From the NCBI RefSeq assembly GCF_028657905.1, contig NZ_CP117782.1:1860001-1924000 (forward strand): a DNA stretch of 64,000 bases, in the 5' to 3' direction. The stretch is from Burkholderia sp. FERM BP-3421 (lineage in GTDB: Bacteria > Pseudomonadota > Gammaproteobacteria > Burkholderiales > Burkholderiaceae). The notes beneath the pieces are model-generated. The model was not told the DNA's origin. It saw nothing but the letters and a program-made list of their open reading frames with translations, and ran no database searches. A program made the translations under genes and the position numbers. This document shows positions 1-10,672 of this stretch, piece by piece (the first letter of the stretch is position 1; every line of letters starts with the position of its first letter).

Positions 1-24
1 AAGGTGAAGTCCATGCGCCGCTCC

Positions 25-1221
25 TCAGAGTCCGAGCATCATCTGCGCGATGATGTTCTTCTGGATTTCGTTCGAGCCGCCGTAGATCGACGTCTTGCGG
101 AAGTTGAAGTAATACGCGGCGAGCGGCGCGATCGCGTCGTCGCCCGTCACGCTATGCGCGCGCTCGCCTTCGAGGAAGGGGACGTCGAACGGCGCGGCGA
201 GCGGGCCCGCGGCCTCGAACATCAGTTCGGTCAGCATCTGCTGGATCTCGCTGCCGCGGATCTTCAGCATCGATGCTTCCGGTCCCGGCCCGCGCCCCTG
301 CGCCTCGCTGCTGACGACGCGCAGCACCGTCACTTCGAGCGCCATCAGCTCGATCTCGAGCGCGGCCACCTTCGCGCCGAACACGGGATCCTCGAGCAGC
401 GGCCGTCCGTTCTTGCGCTGACGCATGGCGAGCTGCTTCAGGAATGCCAGCTCGCGTTTCGACGCGCCCACCCGCGCAATCCCGGTGCGCTCATGCCCGA
501 GCAGGTATTTCGCATAGGTCCAGCCGCGGTTCTCGTCGCCGACGAGATTCTCGACCGGCACCCGCGCGTCCTCGAAGAAGACCTCGTTCACCTCATGGTC
601 CTCGTCGAGCGTGATGATCGGGCGCACGGTGACGCCGGGCGTCTTCATGTCGATCAGCAGGAACGAGATGCCTTCCTGCTTCTTCGCCTCGGGATCGGTG
701 CGCACGAGGCAGAACATCAGGTCCGCATACTGCCCGAGCGTGGTCCAGGTCTTCTGGCCGTTGACCACGTAGTGATCGCCGTGCCGTTCGGCGCGCGTGC
801 GCAACGAGGCGAGGTCGGAACCCGAGCCGGGTTCCGAATAACCCTGGCACCACCAGTCGGTACCGTCGAGGATGCGCGGCAGATAGTGGCGCTTCTGCGC
901 CTCGCTGCCGTATTTCATCAGCACCGGCGCCACCATCGACACGCCGAACGGCAGTACCGTGGGCGCGCCGATCCGGGCGCACTCCTCGTCCCAGATGTGA
1001 CGCTGCGTCGCGCTCCAGCCCGGCCCGCCGTATTCGACGGGCCACGCAGGCGCGGCCCAGCCGCGCGGGGCGAGCACCCGGTGCCAGCTCGCGTAGTCGT
1101 CGCGATTCAGACGTTTGTGATTGAGAACCTTCGCGCGCAGGGCCTGAGGCAGGTTGGCCTCGAGCCAGGCGCGGATGTCGACGCGGAATGCGTCGTCGGC
1201 GGGGGAATAATCGAGATCCAT
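25..1221 (-). CDS. Acyl-CoA dehydrogenase family protein
   Basis: This 398-residue protein is an FAD-dependent acyl-CoA dehydrogenase, which would oxidise the alpha-beta bond of an acyl-CoA and pass electrons to electron-transfer flavoprotein. Visible family signatures are the flavin/substrate loop CQGYSEPGSGSDLASLRTRA (about residues 124-143), a helical N-terminal domain, and the C-terminal segment KTSIYGGSNEIQKNIIAQM. Length is normal for the family. It resembles the large subunit of pimeloyl-CoA-type dehydrogenases more than short-chain enzymes, but the true substrate cannot be read from the sequence. No second dehydrogenase subunit is adjacent. It lies on the same strand as the nuo operon, 152 bp beyond the DUF1178 gene. 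Family certain, substrate unknown. Confidence 0.9.
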   Translation of the reverse strand: MDLDYSPADDAFRVDIRAWLEANLPQALRAKVLNHKRLNRDDYASWHRVLAPRGWAAPAWPVEYGGPGWSATQRHIWDEECARIGAPTVLPFGVSMVAPVLMKYGSEAQKRHYLPRILDGTDWWCQGYSEPGSGSDLASLRTRAERHGDHYVVNGQKTWTTLGQYADLMFCLVRTDPEAKKQEGISFLLIDMKTPGVTVRPIITLDEDHEVNEVFFEDARVPVENLVGDENRGWTYAKYLLGHERTGIARVGASKRELAFLKQLAMRQRKNGRPLLEDPVFGAKVAALEIELMALEVTVLRVVSSEAQGRGPGPEASMLKIRGSEIQQMLTELMFEAAGPLAAPFDVPFLEGERAHSVTGDDAIAPLAAYYFNFRKTSIYGGSNEIQKNIIAQMMLGL

Positions 1222-1373
1222 GCGCGTGTCTCCTGTAGAGCAGCGTCAGTGCTTCGGCACTGATCCTGTTCCCACGCGGTCGACCAGCATCGTGCCTCGG
1301 CACTTGCGCCGGCCCCGCAGGGCTCTCCGCGGCCGACGAGGCCGCCAGGAGCAGCGCGGCGATCAGCGGGCGA

Positions 1374-1796
1374 TCACTGCAACGGCTCTTTCAGCGCGGC
1401 CGGAACCGGCAGCGGCATCACGTCGATGCCTTCTTCGACCAAGGCTCGCGCATCCTCCGGTGTCGTCACTCCTCGGATGCTGCGCACGGGCGCCTCGTTG
1501 TAATGAATGCGCCGCGCTTCCTCGGCGAAGCGCTCGCCCACGTTCTCGGTCTTGTCCAGCACCTCGCGCAACGCGCGCATCACCTGCGCCTGCAGCGCGC
1601 GCGGATCGGCCGGCGCCGGCTGCGTCGCGCCCGACAGATTCAGGCGCGGCGCGGACGGCATGCGGCTGACCTCGGTCGCCCCGCACACCGGGCATTCGAC
1701 CAGCCTGCGGGACAACTGCGCTTCGAACTCATCGGCGGAAGCGAACCAGCCTTCGAACCGATGGCCGTGCGGGCACTGTAAATCGAGGACCTTCAT
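1374..1796 (-). CDS. DUF1178 family zinc-ribbon-like protein
   Basis: This 140-residue protein starts MKVLDLQCPHGHRFEGWF and carries CPHGH near residue 8 and CPVCG near residue 35. The four Cys/His positions suggest a small metal-binding (zinc ribbon) head. The pattern and length match the DUF1178 family, which has no established biochemical role. The C-terminal half is helical and acidic. It follows the Nudix gene on the same strand after a 217-bp gap in which I see no other gene. Family call is confident; function is unknown. Confidence 0.82.
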   Translation of the reverse strand: MKVLDLQCPHGHRFEGWFASADEFEAQLSRRLVECPVCGATEVSRMPSAPRLNLSGATQPAPADPRALQAQVMRALREVLDKTENVGERFAEEARRIHYNEAPVRSIRGVTTPEDARALVEEGIDVMPLPVPAALKEPLQ

Positions 1797-2013
1797 GCTG
1801 AATCAGGGCGTGCTCGGAGTGTATCGCAAAACAAAAATTTATGAACGGTCGTGCTAAATCTCGACCTGCGGCCGAACCGCGACCGGCGTCGATTGTAGCG
1901 TGCGGCTCGAATCGCCGCCGAGCGTGGGGTGGGACGGCCGGTTCCGGGCGCGCCCCGCTTGAGGACTATCGGCGACGGACGTCTGGCAGGGGCGCCCGGC
2001 CAGGGGCGCCCGG

Positions 2014-2604
2014 CTATGGGCGAATCACCTCGCCGAGCGGCCAGGCGCCGGACAGCGCCTTGTCGAGCCACATCGTGCCGATGATCGTCTTCACGTCGGT
2101 GATCTGGCCGGTGAGGATCCATTCCAGCACTTGCGGCACGGTCGCGCTGAAGGTTTCGAGGAACTCGCCCTCGTCGAGCGCGCGCTCCCCTTCCGTCAGG
2201 CCGCGCGCAAGATACAGGTCGATGAACTCGGTCGAGTAGGAGATGATCGGGTGGATCCGCGTCAGGTGCACGTATTCGCGCGCGCTGTAGCCCGTTTCCT
2301 CGCGCAGTTCGCGGATCGCGCACGCGAGCGGCCCTTCCTGCGGATCGAGCTTGCCGGCCGGATATTCGGCCATCACCTTGCCGATCGGGTAACGGTACTG
2401 GCTCTCCAGCAGCACGCGACCGTCCTCGAACAGCGGGATCACCATCACCGCGCCCGGGTGCTTCACGTACTCGCGGGTCGCCTGCTTGCCGTCCGGCAGG
2501 CGCACCGTGTCGCGCCGCAGCTTCAGGAATGCGCCGTCGTAGATCGATTGGCTGTCGATGCAGGTTTCGGTCAGCGTAGCGTCGTGATTCGGCAGGTCAG
2601 CCAT
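2014..2604 (-). CDS. Nudix hydrolase, ADP-ribose pyrophosphatase type
   Basis: This 196-residue protein contains a complete Nudix box: residues 84-106 fit GX5EX7REUXEEXGU exactly (G84, E90, R98-E99, E102-E103, G105). Enzymes of this type hydrolyse nucleoside diphosphate derivatives with Mg2+; the ~200-residue layout with the preceding GAVMVIPLFEDGRVLL strand resembles ADP-ribose pyrophosphatases. The ATG eight codons inside the longest frame was chosen because a GGAG ribosome site lies just upstream of it. It sits 37 bp after the DUF2818 gene, so it is probably the tail of the nuo transcript, where hydrolysis of NAD-derived metabolites would be a plausible but unproven link. Confidence 0.85.
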   Translation of the reverse strand: MADLPNHDATLTETCIDSQSIYDGAFLKLRRDTVRLPDGKQATREYVKHPGAVMVIPLFEDGRVLLESQYRYPIGKVMAEYPAGKLDPQEGPLACAIRELREETGYSAREYVHLTRIHPIISYSTEFIDLYLARGLTEGERALDEGEFLETFSATVPQVLEWILTGQITDVKTIIGTMWLDKALSGAWPLGEVIRP

Positions 2605-2641
2605 CGGCGGCTCCGGAAGTGAGCGCAACGGCCGGCGGCCG

Positions 2642-2938
2642 TCAGCGTCGTTTGACGAGATACTGGAACGTGAAGCCGGGGAACGCGAACACCACGAACA
2701 AGCTGAACGTGATCGCGTAGAACTGCCAGCCCTGTTCGAAGCGATTGCCGGCGCGCGATTCGAGCCAGAAGCCCAATGCGCCGACGATGAAGTACAACAC
2801 GATCAATTCGCCGATCCGGATCCAGCCGCTCTTCTTCGCGGCGCCCAGCGGCACCGCGGCGAAGAGCCGCTGATTCAGGAACGGCAGGTTGGCGCCCGCG
2901 AGCGCCAACAGCACGATGAACCAGCCCGCTGCCGACAT
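2642..2938 (-). CDS. DUF2818 family membrane protein
   Basis: A 98-residue integral membrane protein (MSAAGWFIVLLALAGANLPF...) with about three hydrophobic segments (residues 5-25, 43-60, 73-92) and a basic end LVKRR. It matches DUF2818, a family seen directly after nuoN in Burkholderiales. Its ATG overlaps the nuoN stop as TGATG, which points to translational coupling and co-production with complex I. No catalytic residues are evident. A role in assembly or membrane association of complex I is an inference from position only. Confidence 0.85.
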   Translation of the reverse strand: MSAAGWFIVLLALAGANLPFLNQRLFAAVPLGAAKKSGWIRIGELIVLYFIVGALGFWLESRAGNRFEQGWQFYAITFSLFVVFAFPGFTFQYLVKRR

Positions 2939-4410
2939 CAGAGCGGCAGCGTGTGGCTGATGGCCTGCAGGCAGATCGTCATCAGCGGGCCCGGCACCAG
3001 GCCTAGCACGACGACGGCAAGGCCGTTCAGCACCAGGATCGTGCGCTTGCAGACATCGCCCGTGATCGGCGTCGTGTCCTGCGGCGCATCGAAGTACATG
3101 AGCTTGACGATGCGCAGGTAGAAGAACGCGCCGAACAGCGAGGTGATGACCGCCAGCACCGCGAGCCACGTCAGGCCGGCATTGACCGTCGCCTCGAGCA
3201 CCGCGAGCTTCGCGTAGAAGCCGACCGTCGGCGGAATCCCCGCGAGCGAGAACATCATCACCATCATCACGAACGCGAACACCGGGCTGCGCTTGTTCAA
3301 GCCCTTCAGGTCGTCGATGGTCTCGGCCTCGAAATCGCGGCGCGCGAGCAGCATCACCACGCCGAACGAGCCGAGCGTCGTCACCAGGTAGACGATCGTG
3401 TAGAACATCGCCGAGCTGTACGCGCTCGCCGCCGACGCCGGATTGCCGTTGACGACGCCCGACAGCAGGCCGAGCAGCACGAAGCCCATGTTCGAGATCG
3501 CCGAGTACGCGAGCATCCGCTTCACGTTGCGCTGGACGATACCGGTCAGGTTGCCGACGATCAGCGACAGCGCCGCGAGGATCACGATCATCTGCTGCCA
3601 GTCGGCCGCGAGCGGCAGCAGGCCCATCACCAGGAACCGCAGGCCCCACGCGAACGCCGCGACCTTCGGGCCGCCGCCGACGAACAGTGTCATCGCGGTC
3701 GGCGCGCCCTGGTAGACGTCCGGCACCCACATGTGGAACGGCACCGCGCCGAGCTTGAACGCCACGCCCGCGACCACGAAGATCACGCCGAACAGCAGCA
3801 CCGCGTCGTTGATGCGACCCGACGCGACAGCCTTCAGCACTTCGTTCAACTCGAGCGAGCCGGTCGCGCCGTACAGCATCGAGATCCCGTACAGCACGAA
3901 GCCCGACGCGAGCGCGCCCAGCACGTAGTACTTCATCGCCGCTTCGCTCGACTGCGCGGCATCCTGGCGCAGCGCGATGGTCGCGTACAGCGACAGCGAC
4001 ATCAGTTCGAGACCGAGGTAGAGCGTCAGGAAGTTGTTGCCCGAGATCATGATCAGCTGGCCGAGCAGCGAGAACATGCCGAGCAGGAACACGTCGCCGC
4101 GGAACAGGTTGCGATCTTCCAGGTACTTGCGCGAGTAGACGAGCGCCACCGCGAAGCCCAGCGACACCACCGCCTTCATCACGCTCGCGAACGAGTCGAC
4201 GACGACCATCCGCGTGAAGAAGTAGTACTGCTGCGGATCGAACGCCTGCAGCGCGAACCACACGCCGGCCGCGACCGACGACAGGACCGCGATCAGATAC
4301 GTGAGGCGACGGCCGGCCGCGCCGGCGAAGGTGTCGTTCAGCCACGCGACGATGATGGCGAGCATCACCAGCGCGTCAGGCAACAAGACAGTCATAGGTG
4401 CGTTTTGCAT
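2938..4410 (-). CDS. nuoN: NADH-quinone oxidoreductase subunit N
   Basis: NuoN is one of the three antiporter-like proton-pumping subunits in the membrane arm of complex I. The 490-residue sequence is almost wholly hydrophobic with about 14 membrane helices. Its family features include the charged GAVPFHMWVPDVYQGAPTAM stretch (conserved Lys and Pro around the broken helix) and NVKRMLAYSAISNMGF. It follows nuoM after 24 bp and ends in a TGATG overlap with the DUF2818 gene, so it is translated as part of the operon. Length is normal and no defects were seen. Confidence 0.97.
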   Translation of the reverse strand: MQNAPMTVLLPDALVMLAIIVAWLNDTFAGAAGRRLTYLIAVLSSVAAGVWFALQAFDPQQYYFFTRMVVVDSFASVMKAVVSLGFAVALVYSRKYLEDRNLFRGDVFLLGMFSLLGQLIMISGNNFLTLYLGLELMSLSLYATIALRQDAAQSSEAAMKYYVLGALASGFVLYGISMLYGATGSLELNEVLKAVASGRINDAVLLFGVIFVVAGVAFKLGAVPFHMWVPDVYQGAPTAMTLFVGGGPKVAAFAWGLRFLVMGLLPLAADWQQMIVILAALSLIVGNLTGIVQRNVKRMLAYSAISNMGFVLLGLLSGVVNGNPASAASAYSSAMFYTIVYLVTTLGSFGVVMLLARRDFEAETIDDLKGLNKRSPVFAFVMMVMMFSLAGIPPTVGFYAKLAVLEATVNAGLTWLAVLAVITSLFGAFFYLRIVKLMYFDAPQDTTPITGDVCKRTILVLNGLAVVVLGLVPGPLMTICLQAISHTLPL

Positions 4411-4434
4411 GATCTTTATGTCCTCCGCTCGCGC

Positions 4435-5925
4435 TTACTGGGCCAGCGGCAGCTTCGACTGCGCGACGTGGGAGAGGAGGTTTTCCACGGAAACGTGCAT
4501 CACGTCGGTGAAGGGCTTCGGATACAGGCCCATCAGCATCGTGAATGCGGCCAGCACGGCGAGCATCGTGAATTCGCGGCGGCCGATGTCCTTCAGCTGC
4601 GCGACCTTGTCGTTCTTCACCGCGCCGAAGTACACGCGCTTGTACATCCACAACGTGTAGGCCGCGCCGAGAATCAGCGTGAACGCCGCGCCGAACGCGA
4701 TCCAGAAATTGAACTGGACGGCCGCGAGGATCACCATGAACTCGCCGACGAACCCGGAGGTGCCCGGCAGGCCGCAGTTGGCCATCGAGAACAGCATCGC
4801 GAACGCCGCGAACTTCGGCATCACGTTGACGACGCCGCCGTAATCGGCGATCTGGCGCGAGTGCAGGCGGTCGTAGAGCACGCCGATGCACAGGAACATC
4901 GCGCCCGACACGAAGCCGTGCGAGATCATCTGAATGATCGCGCCTTCGACGCCGAGCTGGTTGAAGATGAAGAAGCCGAGCGTGACGAAGCCCATGTGCG
5001 CGATCGACGAATACGCGACCAGCTTCTTCATGTCGGACTGCACCATCGCGACGAGGCCGATGTAGATCACCGCGACGAGCGACAGCGCGATCACCGTGGG
5101 CGCGAAGAAGTGGCTCGCGTCCGGCGTGATCGGCAGCGAGAAGCGCAGGAAACCGTACGCGCCGAGCTTCAGCATGATCGCGGCCAGCACCACCGAGCCG
5201 CCCGTCGGCGCCTCGACGTGGGCGTCCGGCAGCCAGGTGTGGACCGGCCACATCGGCACCTTCACCGCGAACGCGAGGAAGAACGCAATGAACAGCAGCA
5301 CCTGCGGCGTCATCGCGATCTTCGCGTTCTGCCAGGTGGCGAGGTCGAACGAATGCGTCTGCGTGTACAGGTAGATCAGCGCAACCAGCATCAGCAGCGA
5401 GCCGGCCAGCGTGTACAGGAAGAACTTGAACGCCGCGTACACGCGGTTCGGGCCGCCCCACACGCCGATGATGATGTACATCGGGATCAGCGTGGCTTCG
5501 AAGAACACGTAGAACAGCAGGCCGTCGGCCGACGAGAACACGCCGATCATGATGCCGGACAGGATCAGGAACGCGGCCAGGTACTGCGACACGTTCTCGG
5601 TGATCACTTCCCACGCCGCGATCACGACGATCACGGTGATCAGCGCGGTCAGCACGACGAACCACATCGAGATGCCGTCGACGCCGAGGTGATACGAGAT
5701 GTTGAAGCGTTCGATCCAGGTCGTCTGCTCGACGAACTGCAGCGCGGCCGTGCTCGTATCAAAGCCCGTGACCAGCGGCAGCGTGACCGCGAGGCCCGCG
5801 AGCGAGCCGATCAGCGCGAGCCAGCGCGCCGTGCCCGGATTTTTGTCGGAACCCACCGCGAGCACGAGCAGGCCGAACACGATCGGCAGCCAAATCGCGG
5901 TACTGAGAATCGGAAAAGAGTGCAT
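4435..5925 (-). CDS. nuoM: NADH-quinone oxidoreductase subunit M
   Basis: NuoM is the middle antiporter-like subunit of the complex I membrane arm. The 496-residue protein has about 14 membrane helices and the family signatures KVPMWPVHTWLPDAHVEAPT and MKKLVAYSSIAHMGFVTLG, which contain the conserved Lys and His residues of the proton channel. It begins MHSFPILSTAIWLPIVFGLL, 15 bp after nuoL, and is followed after 24 bp by nuoN. Intact and of usual length. Confidence 0.97.
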   Translation of the reverse strand: MHSFPILSTAIWLPIVFGLLVLAVGSDKNPGTARWLALIGSLAGLAVTLPLVTGFDTSTAALQFVEQTTWIERFNISYHLGVDGISMWFVVLTALITVIVVIAAWEVITENVSQYLAAFLILSGIMIGVFSSADGLLFYVFFEATLIPMYIIIGVWGGPNRVYAAFKFFLYTLAGSLLMLVALIYLYTQTHSFDLATWQNAKIAMTPQVLLFIAFFLAFAVKVPMWPVHTWLPDAHVEAPTGGSVVLAAIMLKLGAYGFLRFSLPITPDASHFFAPTVIALSLVAVIYIGLVAMVQSDMKKLVAYSSIAHMGFVTLGFFIFNQLGVEGAIIQMISHGFVSGAMFLCIGVLYDRLHSRQIADYGGVVNVMPKFAAFAMLFSMANCGLPGTSGFVGEFMVILAAVQFNFWIAFGAAFTLILGAAYTLWMYKRVYFGAVKNDKVAQLKDIGRREFTMLAVLAAFTMLMGLYPKPFTDVMHVSVENLLSHVAQSKLPLAQ

Positions 5926-5940
5926 TAGTCGTCCCCCGCC

Positions 5941-7989
<2,049 letters not shown>

Positions 7990-8006
7990 AACAGCGGTGC
8001 CTGAAA

Positions 8007-8312
8007 TTAACCTTTGAGCTGATCGAGATCCTCGACATTGATCGTGTCGAGCTTGCGGAACAACGTCACCAGAATCGCGAGGCCGATGGCGGCTTCAGCC
8101 GCCGCGACCGTCAGCACGAAGAACACGAAGATCTGGCCGTGCACGTCGCCGAGGTAATGCGAGAACGCGACGAAATTGGTGTTCACCGCGAGCAGCATCA
8201 ATTCGATCGACATCAGGATCACGATGATGTTGCGACGGTTCAGGAAGATCCCGACGATGGCGATCGCGAACAGGATCGCGCCGAGCACGAGGTAATGGGC
8301 CAAGGTCAACAT
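8007..8312 (-). CDS. nuoK: NADH-quinone oxidoreductase subunit K
   Basis: NuoK is a small (101-residue) three-helix membrane subunit of complex I related to MrpC. The two membrane-buried glutamates needed for proton transfer are present as E37 (in MSIELMLLAVN) and E73 (in VAAAEAAIGLAI). The start MLTLAHYLVLG fits the family length; a much longer open frame upstream is only overlap with nuoJ in another frame. It lies 17 bp after nuoJ and 17 bp before nuoL. Confidence 0.96.
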   Translation of the reverse strand: MLTLAHYLVLGAILFAIAIVGIFLNRRNIIVILMSIELMLLAVNTNFVAFSHYLGDVHGQIFVFFVLTVAAAEAAIGLAILVTLFRKLDTINVEDLDQLKG

Positions 8313-8329
8313 TTGTCTTTCTCCTCCGC

Positions 8330-8986
8330 TTAGCCGTTGTTGCCGGTGGAACCGGCATCGCCGTCGACGGTTTCCGGCTGCGGCTTCTCCGCCTGCATCT
8401 TCACGAGGCGCACGCGGTCCTGGCGACGCACCTTCACCTGGTCGGACACGCGCTGACGCTTGCTGTCCTTGCCCTTGCGCTCGGTCAACGCCACCGCGGC
8501 GATGATCGCGACGAGCAGCACCAGGCCGGCGACTTCGAAGGCGAAGATGTAATCGGTATAGATCACCTTGCCGATCAGGCGCGTGTTCGGCATGCCGGCG
8601 AGCGCGCCCGCGGCGATGTCGCGCACCGGCGCGGAGGTCGCGCCGTAGCCGCGCCACAGGATCAGCGCGGTCTCGACCACGATGATCGCGCCCACCACGG
8701 TCGCCATCGGCACGAAGCGCTTGAAGTCGCGCCGCAGCTCGTCCATGTTGATGTCCAGCATCATCACGACGAACAGGAACAGCACCATCACGGCGCCGAC
8801 GTAGACCAGCACCAGCAGGATCGCGAGGAACTCGGCCTCGAGCAGCATCCAGATCGCGGCCGCGTTGAAGAACGCGAGCACGAGGAACAGCGCAGACCCG
8901 ACCGGGTTGCGCGAAGTGATCACCTTCAGCCCCGAGACCACGAGGAGCAGCGAGAAGATGTAGAAGAGTACGGTCGTGAAGTCCAT
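8330..8986 (-). CDS. nuoJ: NADH-quinone oxidoreductase subunit J
   Basis: NuoJ is a five-helix membrane subunit of complex I with the flexible third helix. The 218-residue protein shows LVYVGAVMVLFLFVVMMLDI, the typical helix-3 signature. It then carries a hydrophilic tail rich in Lys/Arg/Gln (from about residue 165) before ending DGDAGSTGNNG. This tail is probably on the cytoplasmic side. It is separated from nuoI by an unusually wide 117-bp gap containing a GC-rich hairpin. Confidence 0.96.
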   Translation of the reverse strand: MDFTTVLFYIFSLLLVVSGLKVITSRNPVGSALFLVLAFFNAAAIWMLLEAEFLAILLVLVYVGAVMVLFLFVVMMLDINMDELRRDFKRFVPMATVVGAIIVVETALILWRGYGATSAPVRDIAAGALAGMPNTRLIGKVIYTDYIFAFEVAGLVLLVAIIAAVALTERKGKDSKRQRVSDQVKVRRQDRVRLVKMQAEKPQPETVDGDAGSTGNNG

Positions 8987-9068
8987 GATTACCGGTTCAT
9001 CGTTAGGCCTGTATCAGGCGCGGTTCGTTGGCACAAGACAAGCGTGCCGCAACCGTCGCCGCGGCTCG

Positions 9069-9088
9069 GCCGGCCCGCTCGGGCCGGC
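9069..9088 (-). other. GC hairpin between nuoI and nuoJ
   Basis: An eight-base perfect inverted repeat (GCCGGCCC / GGGCCGGC) with a four-base loop lies in the 117-bp nuoI-nuoJ spacer. There is no following T run, so it does not look like an intrinsic terminator. It may stabilise or delimit segments of the long nuo mRNA. Confidence 0.4.
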
Positions 9089-9103
9089 ACTGCATACCAC
9101 CTG

Positions 9104-9592
9104 TTACCGATACGGCGCATCGGCGGCCTTCGCGGCCGCGATGTCCTTCTCGTAGCGGTCGCCCACCGCGAGCAGCATGTCCTTCGTGAAGTACAGGTCG
9201 CCGCGCTTCTCGCCGTGATACTCGAGGATCTGCGTCTCGACGATCGAGTCGACCGGGCAGCTTTCCTCGCAGAACCCGCAGAAGATGCACTTGGTGAGAT
9301 CGATGTCGTAGCGCGTCGTGCGGCGCGTGTTGTCCGCGCGCGTTTCCGACTCGATCGTGATCGCCAGCGCCGGGCACACCGCCTCGCACAGCTTGCATGC
9401 GATGCAGCGCTCTTCGCCGTTCTCGTAGCGGCGCAGCGCGTGCAGCCCGCGAAAGCGCGGCGAAATCGGCGTCTTCTCTTCCGGGAACTGCACCGTGAAC
9501 TTGCGCTTGAACGCATAACGTCCGGTCAGCGCGAGCCCTTTCAGCAGCTCGACCAGGAAGAACGTCTTAAAGAAGTGTTGGATTGCCGTCAT
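9104..9592 (-). CDS. nuoI: NADH-quinone oxidoreductase subunit I
   Basis: NuoI carries iron-sulfur clusters N6a and N6b that pass electrons toward NuoB. The 162-residue protein has two 4Fe-4S motifs: CIACKLCEAVCP (C63, C66, C69, C73) and CIFCGFCEESCP (C102, C105, C108, C112). The N-terminal amphipathic region (FFKTFFLVELLKGLALTG) anchors it to the membrane arm. It follows nuoH by 15 bp. Intact. Confidence 0.97.
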   Translation of the reverse strand: MTAIQHFFKTFFLVELLKGLALTGRYAFKRKFTVQFPEEKTPISPRFRGLHALRRYENGEERCIACKLCEAVCPALAITIESETRADNTRRTTRYDIDLTKCIFCGFCEESCPVDSIVETQILEYHGEKRGDLYFTKDMLLAVGDRYEKDIAAAKAADAPYR

Positions 9593-9607
9593 GATTTCAA
9601 CCGCCCC

Positions 9608-10672
9608 TTAATTCCAGATATTCAGCGGCGACATGATCCAGAAGCCGACCACGATCACCCAGACCACGCACACCGGCAGAAACACCTTCCAGCCCAGGCG
9701 CATGATCTGGTCGTACCGGTAGCGCGGGAACGTCGCGCGGACCCAGATGAACACCGACAGCAGCGCGAAGACCTTCAGCACCAGCCAGAAGATGCCCGGG
9801 ATGAACGACAGGAATTCGAACGGCGCGGACCAGCCGCCGAGGAACAGCGTCGCGGTCAGGGCCGAGATCACGATCATGTTGATGTACTCGGCGAGGAAGA
9901 ACAGCGCGAACGCCATCCCCGAGTAATCGATCATGTGGCCCGCGACGATCTCGGACTCGCCTTCCACCACGTCGAACGGGTGGCGGTTCGTTTCCGCGAT
10001 GCCCGACACGAAGTAGACGACGAACACCGGCAGAAGCGGCAGCCAGTTCCACGACAGGAAGTTGAGGCCGTAGCTCGCGAAGATGCCGTGCTGCTGCGAA
10101 TTGACGATCGCCGACAGGTTCAGGCTGCCCGCCGTCATCAGCACGACGACCAGCGCGAAACCCATCGAGATTTCGTAGGACACCATCTGCGCGGCCGCGC
10201 GCATCGCGCCGAGAAACGCGTACTTCGAATTCGACGCCCAGCCCGCCAGGATCACCGCGTACACGCCGATCGACGAGATCGCGATCGCGTACAACAGGCC
10301 CGCGTTGATGTCGGCGAGCACCGCTTCCGCCTGGAACGGGATCACCGCCCACACCGCGAACGCGGGCAGCACGGTCATCACCGGCGCGATCAGGTAGAAC
10401 CAGCGGCTCGCGGCCGTCGGCTGGATCACTTCCTTGAGCAGCAGCTTCAGCACGTCGGCGATCGGCTGCAGCAGGCCCGCCGGGCCCACGCGGTTCGGTC
10501 CGAGACGCACGTGGATCCAGCCGATCAGCTTGCGTTCCCACAGAATCAGGTACGCCACGCACAGCAGGATCACCACGCTGACGACGAGGATGCGCACGAG
10601 CGCCCATACCGTCGGCCACGCGACACCGAGAAGCTGGGCTCCGCCCGAGTTGATCGTATCGAACAAGCTCAT
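9608..10672 (-). CDS. nuoH: NADH-quinone oxidoreductase subunit H
   Basis: NuoH forms the junction between the peripheral and membrane arms and part of the ubiquinone chamber. The 354-residue protein has about eight membrane helices. It carries the family signature RLGPNRVGPAGLLQPIADVL, and the acidic E-rich loop SGIAETNRHPFDVVEGESEI that helps shape the quinone site. Its start codon directly abuts the nuoG stop (no spacer), suggesting coupled translation. Intact. Confidence 0.97.
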   Translation of the reverse strand: MSLFDTINSGGAQLLGVAWPTVWALVRILVVSVVILLCVAYLILWERKLIGWIHVRLGPNRVGPAGLLQPIADVLKLLLKEVIQPTAASRWFYLIAPVMTVLPAFAVWAVIPFQAEAVLADINAGLLYAIAISSIGVYAVILAGWASNSKYAFLGAMRAAAQMVSYEISMGFALVVVLMTAGSLNLSAIVNSQQHGIFASYGLNFLSWNWLPLLPVFVVYFVSGIAETNRHPFDVVEGESEIVAGHMIDYSGMAFALFFLAEYINMIVISALTATLFLGGWSAPFEFLSFIPGIFWLVLKVFALLSVFIWVRATFPRYRYDQIMRLGWKVFLPVCVVWVIVVGFWIMSPLNIWN